From positions 682,001 through 746,000 of the forward strand of contig NZ_JACHWP010000001.1 in assembly GCF_014191425.1 (NCBI RefSeq): a stretch of 64,000 nt of DNA, in the 5' to 3' direction. Positions 38,455 through 47,118 of this stretch are shown piece by piece. Position 1 is the stretch's first letter. Each line of letters opens with the position of its first letter. A program made the position numbers and the translations under genes. Below the pieces are notes generated by a model that worked only from the letters and a program-made list of their open reading frames with translations, was not told the origin of the DNA and did not search any database. Source of the DNA: Helcobacillus massiliensis. GTDB taxonomy: Bacteria; Actinomycetota; Actinomycetes; Actinomycetales; Dermabacteraceae.

Positions 38455-39345
38455 ATGGCCATCCCGAAGATCCTCCTGTTCTACAAGTTCACCCCGCTGC
38501 CCGATCCGGAGGCGATCCGGCTCTGGCAGCGCACCCTGTGTGAGGCGAACAATCTGCGCGGACGGATCATCATCTCCGAGGACGGCATCAACGCGACCGT
38601 CGGGGGAGACCTCGACGATGTGAAGCGCTACGTGCGCACCACCCGCGAATACGCCCCCTTCAAGGACGCCGACATCAAGTGGTCCGACGGGCTCGGCGAC
38701 GACTTCCCGCGCCTCAGCGTGAAGGTGCGCCCCGAGCTGGTCACCTTCACCGTGCCCGAGGAAGTGAAGGTCACCGCCGACGGAGTCCAGGGCGGCGGGG
38801 TTCACCTCAAGCCCGAGCAGCTGCACGAGCTGGTGGAGGCCAGGGGAGAGGAGGTGGTGTTCTTCGACGGCCGCAACGCAATGGAGGCGGAGATCGGCCG
38901 GATGCGCGGAGCTGTGATCCCGAACACGGACACCACTCGCGACTTCATCGACGAAATCGAATCCGGCAAGTACGACGATCTGAAGAACCGGCCGGTCGTC
39001 ACCTACTGCACGGGCGGCATCCGCTGTGAGGTGCTGAGCGTGCTGATGAAGAACCGCGGCTTCACCGACGTGTACCAGATGGACGGCGGGATCGTCCGCT
39101 ACGGCGAGAAGTACGGCAACGACGGCCTGTGGGACGGGTCGCTGTACGTGTTCGACAAGCGCATGCACATCGAGTTCGGCCAGGGCGCCGAATCGCTCGG
39201 GTCCTGTGTGGGATGCGGTGAGCGCACGCCGGTGTTCGTCAACTGTGCGAACCTCGCGTGCCGGAAGCAGTACCTGCGCTGTGAGCAGTGCACCGAGGCC
39301 GGGCGTGTGCCCACCTGCGGGCAGTGCGAGGGCGCTCCGGCCTGA
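38455..39345 (+). CDS. trhO: tRNA uridine-34 hydroxylase TrhO (rhodanese-fold, UPF0176)
   Basis: TrhO hydroxylates U34 of tRNA on the way to 5-oxyacetic-acid-type modifications. The 296-residue protein has the N-terminal UPF0176 domain ([11 protein letters not shown], 41-51), a rhodanese domain with catalytic Cys185 in [12 protein letters not shown], and a C-terminal Cys-rich zinc-binding tail ([24 protein letters not shown]). TAGGAT (38442-38447) lies seven bases before ATG 38455, so the transcript is probably leaderless. Confidence 0.93.
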   Translation: MAIPKILLFYKFTPLPDPEAIRLWQRTLCEANNLRGRIIISEDGINATVGGDLDDVKRYVRTTREYAPFKDADIKWSDGLGDDFPRLSVKVRPELVTFTVPEEVKVTADGVQGGGVHLKPEQLHELVEARGEEVVFFDGRNAMEAEIGRMRGAVIPNTDTTRDFIDEIESGKYDDLKNRPVVTYCTGGIRCEVLSVLMKNRGFTDVYQMDGGIVRYGEKYGNDGLWDGSLYVFDKRMHIEFGQGAESLGSCVGCGERTPVFVNCANLACRKQYLRCEQCTEAGRVPTCGQCEGAPA

Positions 39346-39390
39346 GACGAGGGAGGGGCTGGGCCCGATCAGGTTCCAGCGGTCCTGCGC

Positions 39391-39444
39391 GGGAGCACCC
39401 GCTCCCCACTCTCACTTTACATAACGTACATTATCGGCGTTATG
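39391..39444. terminator. Convergent end region trhO / pncA: hairpin and AT-rich palindrome
   Basis: GGGAGC-ACCC-GCTCCC (39391-39406) followed by CACTTTAC can terminate trhO. Next to it CATAACG (39420-39426) and CGTTATG (39438-39444) form a seven-base inverted repeat with an 11-base spacer inside an unusually AT-rich stretch. The second arm overlaps the pncA stop. Confidence 0.5.
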
Positions 39445-40060
39445 CAGAGGGTGTGTTCTGATCACTCGTACCGGTCAGGATCCCATGGCGCTCCAGATCC
39501 TCGAGCAGCTCCGCCGATGCCGCCGGATGCACCGCAGCACTCAGATCCGTCAGAACCCGCACACGTGCACCAGCAGCCACCAGGTCACGTGCCGTGGCCT
39601 GCACGCAGAAGTCCAGCGCCAGACCGGTGACATCGGCCTGCACGTCCTCATGTTCCGCGACCCACTCGGCGAACGACTCCGTCGGCCCGCCGGAGGACGG
39701 ATCGCCGATCACGCCCTCCATGCCGCTGTACGCCGGCATGCCGTAGCCCTTGCGCACGCGGATCACCTCCAGGTCGTCCGACAGGGCCGCGATCAGAGGA
39801 TGCAGCTCGCCGCCGCTCGTGCCGGCGACGCAGTGCACCGGCCACGTGTCCTGGAAATCGGGCTCATCAGCGAAGTGTCCGCCGTTGTCGCTGCCCGGCT
39901 GATGGAAGTCCTGGGTGAGGACGATGGCGTCGTAGTCGTCGGCGTGGGCGCGCGCATAGCGGTCGATGTGCTCGGCGACCGTGTGGCCGCCCTCAATGCC
40001 GAGCGCCCCTCCTTCGCAGAAGTCGTTCTGCACATCGACGATCATCAGCAGGCGGGTCAT
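39440..40060 (-). CDS. pncA: Nicotinamidase / isochorismatase-family amidohydrolase
   Basis: Hydrolyses nicotinamide to nicotinate for NAD salvage. The 206-residue protein has the catalytic triad Asp9 (LMIVDVQNDF), Lys104 (RVRKGYGM) and Cys152 (LALDFCVQATA), and the metal-binding Asp51/His53 (TQDFHQPGSDNGGHF). AAGGAGAA precedes ATG 40060, which overlaps the stop of the YhhQ-like gene (ATGA). The stop is TAA, unusual for this GC-rich DNA. Confidence 0.92.
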   Translation of the reverse strand: MTRLLMIVDVQNDFCEGGALGIEGGHTVAEHIDRYARAHADDYDAIVLTQDFHQPGSDNGGHFADEPDFQDTWPVHCVAGTSGGELHPLIAALSDDLEVIRVRKGYGMPAYSGMEGVIGDPSSGGPTESFAEWVAEHEDVQADVTGLALDFCVQATARDLVAAGARVRVLTDLSAAVHPAASAELLEDLERHGILTGTSDQNTPSA

Positions 40061-40788
40061 GGGGCTTCTCCTTCGGTGCGGATATAGGCATGGATGGAGC
40101 TGTCGGCGGCGCGCATGCGTGCCTGATAGCTCGGATCGGTCCGCTTCATCCAGCGGATCACGGCGGCGGTGGCCGGGACGGCGGCGTACTGCACGAGCAC
40201 CTTGTAGAGGAATCCGAACGCGGTGTAGTTCGCCCAGTCGCCGAGCGTTGTGATGCCGATCGCGGTGGCGGCGATCGTGCAGAAGATGATGGTGTCCACC
40301 AGTTCGCCGAGGCCCGACGCTGAGAACAGGCGCGCCATCAGGCCCTTCTCCCCCATGCGCGCCTTCATGCGCGCCACCACCAGTGAATTGACGGTCTGTC
40401 CGGCGAGGAAGCCCGCCAGGGACGCCACCACGATGATCCACACCGGACCGAGAGCGACCTCCAGGCCGTGCTGCTTCTCGATGCCGTAGTCGTCGGTGAA
40501 GCCGGGCAGGGCGATGATCACCTGGTACACCAGCACCGCGAGCACGTTCAGCACGAAGCTGGTGAGGATCGCGCGGCGCGCCGCAGCGGGCCCGTACATC
40601 TCGGTGATGATGTCGCCCATGATGTAGGCGATCGGGAAGAGGAAGAATGCGGCGTCGGTGATGACCGGTCCGATCAGGACGCCCTTGGCGGCCCCGATAC
40701 CCGAGAGGATCACCACCACGGCCTGCACGGCCACGAGGATGTCGAAGTGGGAGTTGCCGCGATCAGCATAGACAACGGTTCTGCTCAT
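40057..40788 (-). CDS. yhhQ: YhhQ/VUT-family queuosine-precursor transporter
   Basis: The 243-residue membrane protein has six hydrophobic segments and the family motifs LFPIAYIMGDIITEMYGPAAARRAI and FLAGQTVNSLVVARMKARM. The family imports queuine precursors (preQ0/preQ1) in E. coli. Here it is translationally coupled to nicotinamidase, so another heterocyclic substrate such as a pyridine should also be considered (inference). ATG 40788 lies 16 bases after the tetR stop; no clear ribosome binding site. Confidence 0.85.
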   Translation of the reverse strand: MSRTVVYADRGNSHFDILVAVQAVVVILSGIGAAKGVLIGPVITDAAFFLFPIAYIMGDIITEMYGPAAARRAILTSFVLNVLAVLVYQVIIALPGFTDDYGIEKQHGLEVALGPVWIIVVASLAGFLAGQTVNSLVVARMKARMGEKGLMARLFSASGLGELVDTIIFCTIAATAIGITTLGDWANYTAFGFLYKVLVQYAAVPATAAVIRWMKRTDPSYQARMRAADSSIHAYIRTEGEAP

Positions 40789-40804
40789 AGCGCCAGCCTG
40801 CGGT

Positions 40805-41452
40805 TCAGAGCGGATCCACAAAGGTGTCGAGGATGGCTTCGATGACCCGGTTGGTGGTCTCCACATCGCTGGCGCCGTCGAGCTGTTCACTGAGCATGAG
40901 GTTCATGAACACGCCCAGCAGGGTCTCCGCCAGCAGTGTGGGATCGAGGGTGAGGCGCGCCTCTCCCCTGGCCTCCGCGGCGCGGAAGGCGTCCGCCACA
41001 GCGGTGCGCAGCCGTCGGCGCTGCACTGTGACATGGCGGGCGAAGGACGGATCCCGCAGCGCATAGCTCACCGCTTCGGAGTGCAGCAGGTACCACGGGA
41101 TGGCGTTCGGCCGGAGCGCTTTGAGGACGGGGAGGTAGCCGGCCGACGGGTTCTCGTGCAGATCCGGCTTCGCCAGGTGGCCGGCGAGGTCGGCGATCAC
41201 GCGGTCGGTCACGAGCTCAAACGCTTCGATGAAGACGTCGACCTTGGAGCGGAAGCTCGAGTAGAAGGCGCCGCGCGTGAAACCGGCGACGCTGGTGAGG
41301 GCGTCGACGGTGGCACCGTCCACACCGAAGTCGATGAACACCTGAACACTGGACTCCACCAGCTTCGATCGGGTGTTCTCCTTCGAACGCACGGCACTGG
41401 TCGGGTCCTGGACCGCTTCGCGCACTTGGCTCACGTCACTTCTTCCCATCAT
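40805..41452 (-). CDS. TetR-family transcriptional regulator
   Basis: The 215-residue protein has an N-terminal TetR helix-turn-helix (about 24-72: RSKLVESSVQVFIDFGVDGATVDALTSVAGFTRGAFYSSFRSKVDVF) and a divergent ligand-binding domain. It faces the MMPL-YhgE operon across a short intergenic region with two palindromes, so it most likely represses that exporter and itself. The start is ATG 41452 or ATG 41449. Confidence 0.88.
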   Translation of the reverse strand: MMGRSDVSQVREAVQDPTSAVRSKENTRSKLVESSVQVFIDFGVDGATVDALTSVAGFTRGAFYSSFRSKVDVFIEAFELVTDRVIADLAGHLAKPDLHENPSAGYLPVLKALRPNAIPWYLLHSEAVSYALRDPSFARHVTVQRRRLRTAVADAFRAAEARGEARLTLDPTLLAETLLGVFMNLMLSEQLDGASDVETTNRVIEAILDTFVDPL

Positions 41453-41502
41453 TGAAACAGGTCTCGATGCATCATAGTATCGAGCCCGATACAGTTCTGT
41501 AT
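41452..41502 (+). promoter_or_regulatory. Promoter and operators of the MMPL-YhgE operon
   Basis: TTGAAA (41452-41457) and TAGTAT (41475-41480) are separated by exactly 17 bases, a near-consensus promoter for the plus strand. Two palindromes overlap or follow it: CTCGAT...ATCGAG (41463-41484) and ATACAG-TT-CTGTAT (41489-41502). Both are good TetR operator candidates. On the minus strand TACTAT (41479-41474) may be the tetR -10, overlapping the plus promoter. Confidence 0.65.
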
Positions 41503-41519
41503 TGAACGGAAGGTGTTCT

Positions 41520-44270
41520 GTGTCCTCATCCCTCTACCGCCTCGGACTGCGCGCCTCACACACCCCCAAGCGCATCATCCTCGCCTGGCTCGGCATCATC
41601 GTTCTGCTGGGTGCCCTCGCCGGCGCCTTCGGCGACCGCCTGAGCGACGAATTCGCCATCCCCGGCACCGAGGCTCAGCAGGGCCTGGACAACCTCGAGA
41701 CCCGCTTCCCGGAGATGTCCGGAACCTCCGGCGAAATGGTCTTCCGCACCACGGACGGCTCCCCCATCGACTCCCACCGCGACGAGATCACCGCAGTGAT
41801 GAAGGAGATCTCCACCTACAAGGACGTCGTCGCCGCTCCCGACCCCTACGGCGAACACACCAAGGGCGTCACCAGTGAGGACGGCACCGCCCTCATGGGC
41901 AGCGTCCAGATGGACGGCGGGCTCGGCTCCTACGACCCCAACAGCATCGAGAAGATCCAGAAGCTGGCATCGGAGCACACCGGCAACGGCCTCGAAGTCA
42001 TCCCGTCCGGATGGATGCTGAAGGACCCGTCGGTCCCGATCTCCATCACCGAAGCGCTCGGCGTCCTCGCAGCACTCATCATCCTTGCGGTTTCGTTCCG
42101 CTCCCTCGTGGCCGCGTTCATCCCGATCGTCACCGCACTGGTCGGCGTGGGCATCGCGATGCTCCTCATGTTCGCCGGCACCAGCATCCTGACCGTGTCC
42201 TCCACCGCGCCTACCCTCGCCGTCATGATCGGCCTGGCAGTCGGCATCGACTACTCCCTGTTCATCGTGTCCCGCCACATCGACCAGCTGCGGGACGGCA
42301 TGGCCGTGGACGAGTCCATCGGCCGCGCCACCGCCACCAGCGGCAGCGCCGTGGTGTTCGCAGGTATGACGGTGGTCATCGCCCTGATCGGTCTGTTCAT
42401 CACGGGCATCCCGTTCCTCACCATCATGGGCGTCGTCTCCGCCATCGCTGTGGCGGCGAACGTCGCCGTCGCACTGACTCTCCTGCCGGCGATCCTCGCG
42501 CTGCTCGGTGAACGGCTGCGGCCGAAGTCCGCCCGCTCGTCCCGCACCGCGCAGCAGGCCGACGGCCCCGACCATCGCTCAGGCTCGCACGCCGCGAAGC
42601 CCGCCCGCACACCCCTGCGGGAGAAGTGGGTCCGCCTCATCACCCGTGTGCCGGCCCTCACTCTCATCGTGGTGCTCGCAGCAACCGCTGCACTCATCAT
42701 CCCCGCGAAGGACCTGCGCCTCGCCCTGCCCGATCAGGGCACGGAGCCCGTCGGCTCCGCCTCCCGGGTCGGCAACGACGTCGTGGTCGAGGAGTTCGGC
42801 GAGGGCTACACCGCGCAGATCCTCGTCACCGCGGACATCGTCAACTCCACCGACCCCGTCGGCGTGGTCGACGAACTCGCCGCGCGCGCGACGAAGCTCG
42901 ACGGTGTCAGAACCGTCCAGCTCGCCACCCCGAACCGCGGCGCCGACATGGGCGTGGTGGTCCTCATCCCCGAGCACGGCAGCTCCCACCCCTCCACCGC
43001 GAAGCTCGTAGAGGACCTGCGGGACCACGCCGCCGGCTGGGAGAAGGATCTGAACATCTCCCAGGTCACGGTCACCGGGTCAACGGCCGCCGCGACCGAC
43101 ATCACCGCCCGCCTGTCCGCCGCTCTGATCCCCTTCGGCATCTTCGTAGTGGGACTGTCACTCGTGCTGTTGGCGATCGTGTTCCGCTCCATCTGGGTCC
43201 CGATCAAAGCGGCCCTCGGATTCCTTCTGTCCATCGGCGTCGCGTTCGGCGTCTCCGCGATGGTGTTCGAGTACGGCTGGGGCGCTGACATGCTGAACAT
43301 CGCCGCCACCGGGCCCGTCATCTCCTTCATGCCGATCATCGTGATGGGCGTGCTGTTCGGACTCGCCATGGACTACGAAGTGTTCCTCGTATCCCGAATG
43401 CGCGAGGACTTCACCCACACGCGTGACGCGAAGGGTGCGATCACCCGCGGCTTCACCCACAGCGCACCCGTGGTCATCGCCGCCGCCCTGATCATGCTGT
43501 TCATCTTCGCGGCGTTCGTGCCCGAGTCCACCTTCGAAGTGCAGCCCATCGCCCTGGCCCTCGCCGCCGGCGTGTTCGTGGATGCCTTCATCGTCCGCAT
43601 GACCCTCGTCCCCGCGGTCCTCGCCCTCATCGGCGAGCGCGCCTGGCACCTGCCCGCTTGGCTGGACCGGCTCCTGCCGAACATGGACGTGGAGGGCGAG
43701 GGCCTCGCCACCGTCCTGGAGCACCAGGCATGGACCCGCGAACACGGCCGAGCCGTGATCCGCCTCAATGAGGTGACCGCTCCCCTGCTCAGCGGAACCG
43801 GCACCCTCGGCCCGATCAGCGAGCACGTCCGCTCCGGGGAGATCATGCTGGTCACCGCCCCCACCGCCGACGAACGCGACACCTTCACCCTGCTGAGCGC
43901 GGGGCGCCTCCTGCCCGAATCCGGGCACGTGGTGATCGGCAACCGCATCATCCCGCTGGAGACCGGTGCCGCGCAGCAGAACGTGCTGCTCACCGGTGAG
44001 GACCCCGTCGGCGCCCTCACCCGCCACCGGCCCTCCGACCCGACCGCCACCGCGGTGGTTCTGCCCAGCCTCGCCGCCCTCGTGGAGGCCGACGGAGGCG
44101 TCGATGCGCTCCTGTCCCGCACCCGTCAGGGAAGTGCCGCCGTCATCGCGGCGGACACCGACCCCGCAGCCCTGCTCGACCAGATCGACGATCTCGCGGA
44201 CGTCCGCATCCTCGACCTGGCCGATCTGAGAACCCGCCCAACCGATGAGAATGCTGAGGTGCTCGCATGA
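41520..44270 (+). CDS. MMPL-family RND exporter with degenerate ABC-ATPase-like C-terminal domain
   Basis: The 916-residue membrane protein has the two-repeat MMPL architecture: a first helix (RIILAWLGIIVLLGALAGAF), a large outer loop, five clustered helices with the motif VGIDYSLFIVSRH, a second outer loop, and five more helices with LAMDYEVFLVSRMRED. Such exporters move lipids or other amphiphiles. After about residue 750 comes a ~165-residue cytoplasmic tail resembling an ABC ATPase start (TLGPISEHVRSGEIMLVTAP then SAGRLLPESGHVVIG) but with no Walker A. GTG 41520 follows GGAAGG. The stop overlaps the yhgE ATG. Confidence 0.9.
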   Translation: MSSSLYRLGLRASHTPKRIILAWLGIIVLLGALAGAFGDRLSDEFAIPGTEAQQGLDNLETRFPEMSGTSGEMVFRTTDGSPIDSHRDEITAVMKEISTYKDVVAAPDPYGEHTKGVTSEDGTALMGSVQMDGGLGSYDPNSIEKIQKLASEHTGNGLEVIPSGWMLKDPSVPISITEALGVLAALIILAVSFRSLVAAFIPIVTALVGVGIAMLLMFAGTSILTVSSTAPTLAVMIGLAVGIDYSLFIVSRHIDQLRDGMAVDESIGRATATSGSAVVFAGMTVVIALIGLFITGIPFLTIMGVVSAIAVAANVAVALTLLPAILALLGERLRPKSARSSRTAQQADGPDHRSGSHAAKPARTPLREKWVRLITRVPALTLIVVLAATAALIIPAKDLRLALPDQGTEPVGSASRVGNDVVVEEFGEGYTAQILVTADIVNSTDPVGVVDELAARATKLDGVRTVQLATPNRGADMGVVVLIPEHGSSHPSTAKLVEDLRDHAAGWEKDLNISQVTVTGSTAAATDITARLSAALIPFGIFVVGLSLVLLAIVFRSIWVPIKAALGFLLSIGVAFGVSAMVFEYGWGADMLNIAATGPVISFMPIIVMGVLFGLAMDYEVFLVSRMREDFTHTRDAKGAITRGFTHSAPVVIAAALIMLFIFAAFVPESTFEVQPIALALAAGVFVDAFIVRMTLVPAVLALIGERAWHLPAWLDRLLPNMDVEGEGLATVLEHQAWTREHGRAVIRLNEVTAPLLSGTGTLGPISEHVRSGEIMLVTAPTADERDTFTLLSAGRLLPESGHVVIGNRIIPLETGAAQQNVLLTGEDPVGALTRHRPSDPTATAVVLPSLAALVEADGGVDALLSRTRQGSAAVIAADTDPAALLDQIDDLADVRILDLADLRTRPTDENAEVLA

Positions 44271-47071
44271 GCCGCCGCCTTCGAACCATCCTCGTTGTCC
44301 TGCTCCTGCCGCTGCTGATCGCCGGCGCCGGCCTCTGGGCCCTGAAGGACCGCGCTGACGCCATCGACAAGGTGCCTGCCGCCGTCGTCAACCTCGACGA
44401 GGGCACCGAACTCACCCAGCCCGACGGGAAGAAGCAGTTCGTGCCCTTCGGGCGCCTCCTGACGGGCGCCCTCACCCACCCCGAGACCGTTGAGGGGTCC
44501 GACTCCCCCGACACCGCCGGCTTCGACTGGCAGCTCACCACCGAGGAGGACGCCCGTGAGGGCCTGGACAGCGGCAAGTACTCCGCCGTGGTCATCATTC
44601 CGAAGGACTTCTCGAAGAAGCTCGGCACGATGGGGTCGAAGGACGCGGTCCGCTCCCCCGTCACCGTGATCACCAACGATGCCTCCGGCATGCTCGACTC
44701 CCTCGTGGGCCAGGCGATCGCACAGGTGGCGACCTCCTCCATGAACAACCAGCTCGCCGAGCAGTACCTCTCCCAGCTGTACGTCGGCTTCAACTCGGCC
44801 CAGAAGGGCATGCAGGACGCCGCCGACGGCGCCGGCGAGCTCTCCGACGGCGCCGGCGACCTTGCCGAGGGGACGAAGAAGAACGCGAAGGGCGCTCGCG
44901 AGTACTCCGAGGGCGTCGACCAGTACACCAAGGGCGTGGACAAGCTCGCCGGCGGTGTCAGTGATGCCGCCGGCGGCGCGGGGGACCTCTCCACCGGTGT
45001 CGGTGAGCTGTCCAAGGGTATGAGCGGCCTCGCCGACGGCACCGGTGACCTCGCGAAGGGGTCAGCGGACCTCGCCGCGGGCGCTGACCGGTACGCCGAC
45101 GGTGTCCGCACCTACGGCAAGGGCGTCGACGCCCTCGCCGCCGGTGCCGGCGACCTCGACAAGGGCGCCTCCGGGCTCGCCAAGGGCGCCGGTGACCTCT
45201 CCACCGGTGCATCCGACCTCTCCACCGGTATGGAGGACCTCGTGGACGGATCCGATTCAGTCGCGACCGGCGCGGAGAAGCTGGACGCCGCCGTCAACGG
45301 TGAGGACGGGCTTGTCCAGGGCGTCCAGCGAGGCGCCGACATGATGAAGGGCAAGGACGGCCAGCCCGGCTTCGTGGAGGGCGCCACCGCCACGGCCGAC
45401 GGAGCCGAAGCCTTCGCCGGCGGCGTCTCGAAGCTGCAGCAGAGCACCGGGAAGCTCGCCCAGGGCTCCGACTCGGTCACCGGCGGCCTCAAGGACATGA
45501 ACGGTGCCCTCAACGGCTCCGGCAGTGCGCAGGACCCGGGCCTGCTGCCGATGCTGCAGCAGATGGAGGCCACCTGCGCCGACTCCGGTGCCTCCCCCGA
45601 GTACTGCCAGCAGGTTTCGGCCTCGCTGAAGTACGCGCAGGGCATGGACCAGGGCCTCAACGGCGACGGCGGCAAGGGCGGTCTGATCGACGGCTCCCAG
45701 CAGGTCACCGACGGCATCCAGCAGATCGACGGCGCCCTCACCGGGACGTCCGAGAAGCCGGGCCTGGTGGACGGCGCGCAGCAGGTCGCCGACGGCACCC
45801 GGGCTCTCGCCGACCACGCTCCCGCCATTGAGAAGGGCTTCCGGGATCTGAACACGCACGTCACGGAGCTCGGTGACGGCGTGCACCAGCTGGCGGTGGG
45901 CTCCCGCGGAGTCGCCGACGGTGTCTCCGCCTCCCAGAAGGGCGCCGCGGATCTCGCCACCGGTGCGTCCGGCCTCTCCGACGGAGCCGGGAAGCTCGCC
46001 AAGGGCACCGGTGACCTGTCCACCGGCGCCGAGAAGCTGTCCGCCGGCACCGGTCAGATCACCGAGGGCGCCGACGGTCTCGCTGCGGGTGCCCGCGGCG
46101 TGTCGGAGGGCTCCTCACAGCTTGCGGAGGGCGCCGATCAGCTCGCCGACGGCTCCGGCAGCGCCGCGAAGGGCGCCTCGGATCTGGCCACCGGTATGGG
46201 CGAGCTGGACCGCGGCGGTCAGCAGCTGTCGAAGAACTCCGGGGAGCTGTCGAAGGGCGGGCAGCAGCTCGCTGACGGTGCTGAGCAGATCGATGACGGC
46301 ACCGGGAAGCTCGCTGACGGCAGCGGTGACCTGCAGAAGGGTCTGCAGGACGGCGCGGACCAGATTCCGACGTACTCGAAGCAGGAGCAGAAGGATCTGG
46401 CTGCTGCCTCGACGCAGCCCATCTCAGTGGATTCGCTGCGGCAGAATGCGGTGAACGGCGGTGCGACGGGTGCCTTCCCGTTCGTGACTGCTCTGGCACT
46501 GTGGATCGGTGCGTTCGGCATCTTCGTGGTGTGGCCGGCGCTGTCGAAGCGTCGCCTGGATGAGGCGCGTCCGATGTGGCAGGTGGCGCTGCTGTCGCTG
46601 GTGCCCGCCGTGGTGATGGGCGCCGCGCAGGCGGTGCTGGTGCTGCTGACGCTGCTGGTGATCGGTGTGAACGCCGCCAGCGTGCTCGGAGTGGTGGCGC
46701 TGTCGCTGCTGGCGGCGGTGGTGTTCGCCGCGATCCACCAGATGATGCTGACGGTGTTCGGCACCTCGGTGGGCAGGGTCGCGTCGGTGGTGCTGCTGGT
46801 GCTGCAGGTGGTTGCACTGGTGGGCATTCTGCCGCTGGAGACCGCTCCGCAGCTGCTGCAGTCGGCGGCGGGTCTGATGCCGCTGACAGTGGCCACGCAG
46901 GGCCTGCTGCATGCGGCGCTCGGCGGGTCGGTGGTGTCGATGTCCAGCACCCTGGCGACTCTGCTGCTGATGGGGCTGGTGTCGGTTGCGGTCACGCTGG
47001 TGGCGGCGCGGTCGAAGCGCACGGTCACGGTGGACCCGCTCCCCCGCCGACGGGCACACGCTGCCGCATGA
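44267..47071 (+). CDS. YhgE/Pip-family membrane protein with long heptad-like repeat region
   Basis: The 934-residue protein has an N-terminal membrane helix (ILVVLLLPLLIAGAGLWAL), a YhgE/Pip N-terminal domain (about 30-170), a repeat region of about 500 residues, and five or six C-terminal helices (from about 730). The repeats follow a seven-residue pattern such as GAGDLSTG and GASGLAKG and should form a long extracellular rod. The family includes phage-infection proteins and is related to EsaA of type VII secretion. It is coupled to the MMPL gene (ATGA), so the two probably form one export complex. Confidence 0.88.
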   Translation: MSRRLRTILVVLLLPLLIAGAGLWALKDRADAIDKVPAAVVNLDEGTELTQPDGKKQFVPFGRLLTGALTHPETVEGSDSPDTAGFDWQLTTEEDAREGLDSGKYSAVVIIPKDFSKKLGTMGSKDAVRSPVTVITNDASGMLDSLVGQAIAQVATSSMNNQLAEQYLSQLYVGFNSAQKGMQDAADGAGELSDGAGDLAEGTKKNAKGAREYSEGVDQYTKGVDKLAGGVSDAAGGAGDLSTGVGELSKGMSGLADGTGDLAKGSADLAAGADRYADGVRTYGKGVDALAAGAGDLDKGASGLAKGAGDLSTGASDLSTGMEDLVDGSDSVATGAEKLDAAVNGEDGLVQGVQRGADMMKGKDGQPGFVEGATATADGAEAFAGGVSKLQQSTGKLAQGSDSVTGGLKDMNGALNGSGSAQDPGLLPMLQQMEATCADSGASPEYCQQVSASLKYAQGMDQGLNGDGGKGGLIDGSQQVTDGIQQIDGALTGTSEKPGLVDGAQQVADGTRALADHAPAIEKGFRDLNTHVTELGDGVHQLAVGSRGVADGVSASQKGAADLATGASGLSDGAGKLAKGTGDLSTGAEKLSAGTGQITEGADGLAAGARGVSEGSSQLAEGADQLADGSGSAAKGASDLATGMGELDRGGQQLSKNSGELSKGGQQLADGAEQIDDGTGKLADGSGDLQKGLQDGADQIPTYSKQEQKDLAAASTQPISVDSLRQNAVNGGATGAFPFVTALALWIGAFGIFVVWPALSKRRLDEARPMWQVALLSLVPAVVMGAAQAVLVLLTLLVIGVNAASVLGVVALSLLAAVVFAAIHQMMLTVFGTSVGRVASVVLLVLQVVALVGILPLETAPQLLQSAAGLMPLTVATQGLLHAALGGSVVSMSSTLATLLLMGLVSVAVTLVAARSKRTVTVDPLPRRRAHAAA
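44815..46375 (+). repeat. Seven-codon degenerate repeat array inside yhgE
   Basis: Codons for G-A/S-x-D/E-L-x-x-G recur roughly every 21 bases over ~1.5 kb, interrupted by a cysteine-containing stretch around 45540-45650 (ATCADSGASPEYCQQ). Reading them as protein gives the heptads of the rod domain. DNA copies are diverged, so it is an old array. Confidence 0.7.
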
Positions 47072-47118
47072 CGGTCTGACCGCTTCACCGCTGTATCCTC
47101 GGCGCCCGTTCCCCTCCC

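Noticed and set aside
44815-46375. yhgE repeats considered as a non-coding satellite or CRISPR
   Set aside because: The repeats keep one reading frame through the whole array, with third-position variation, so they are protein heptads.
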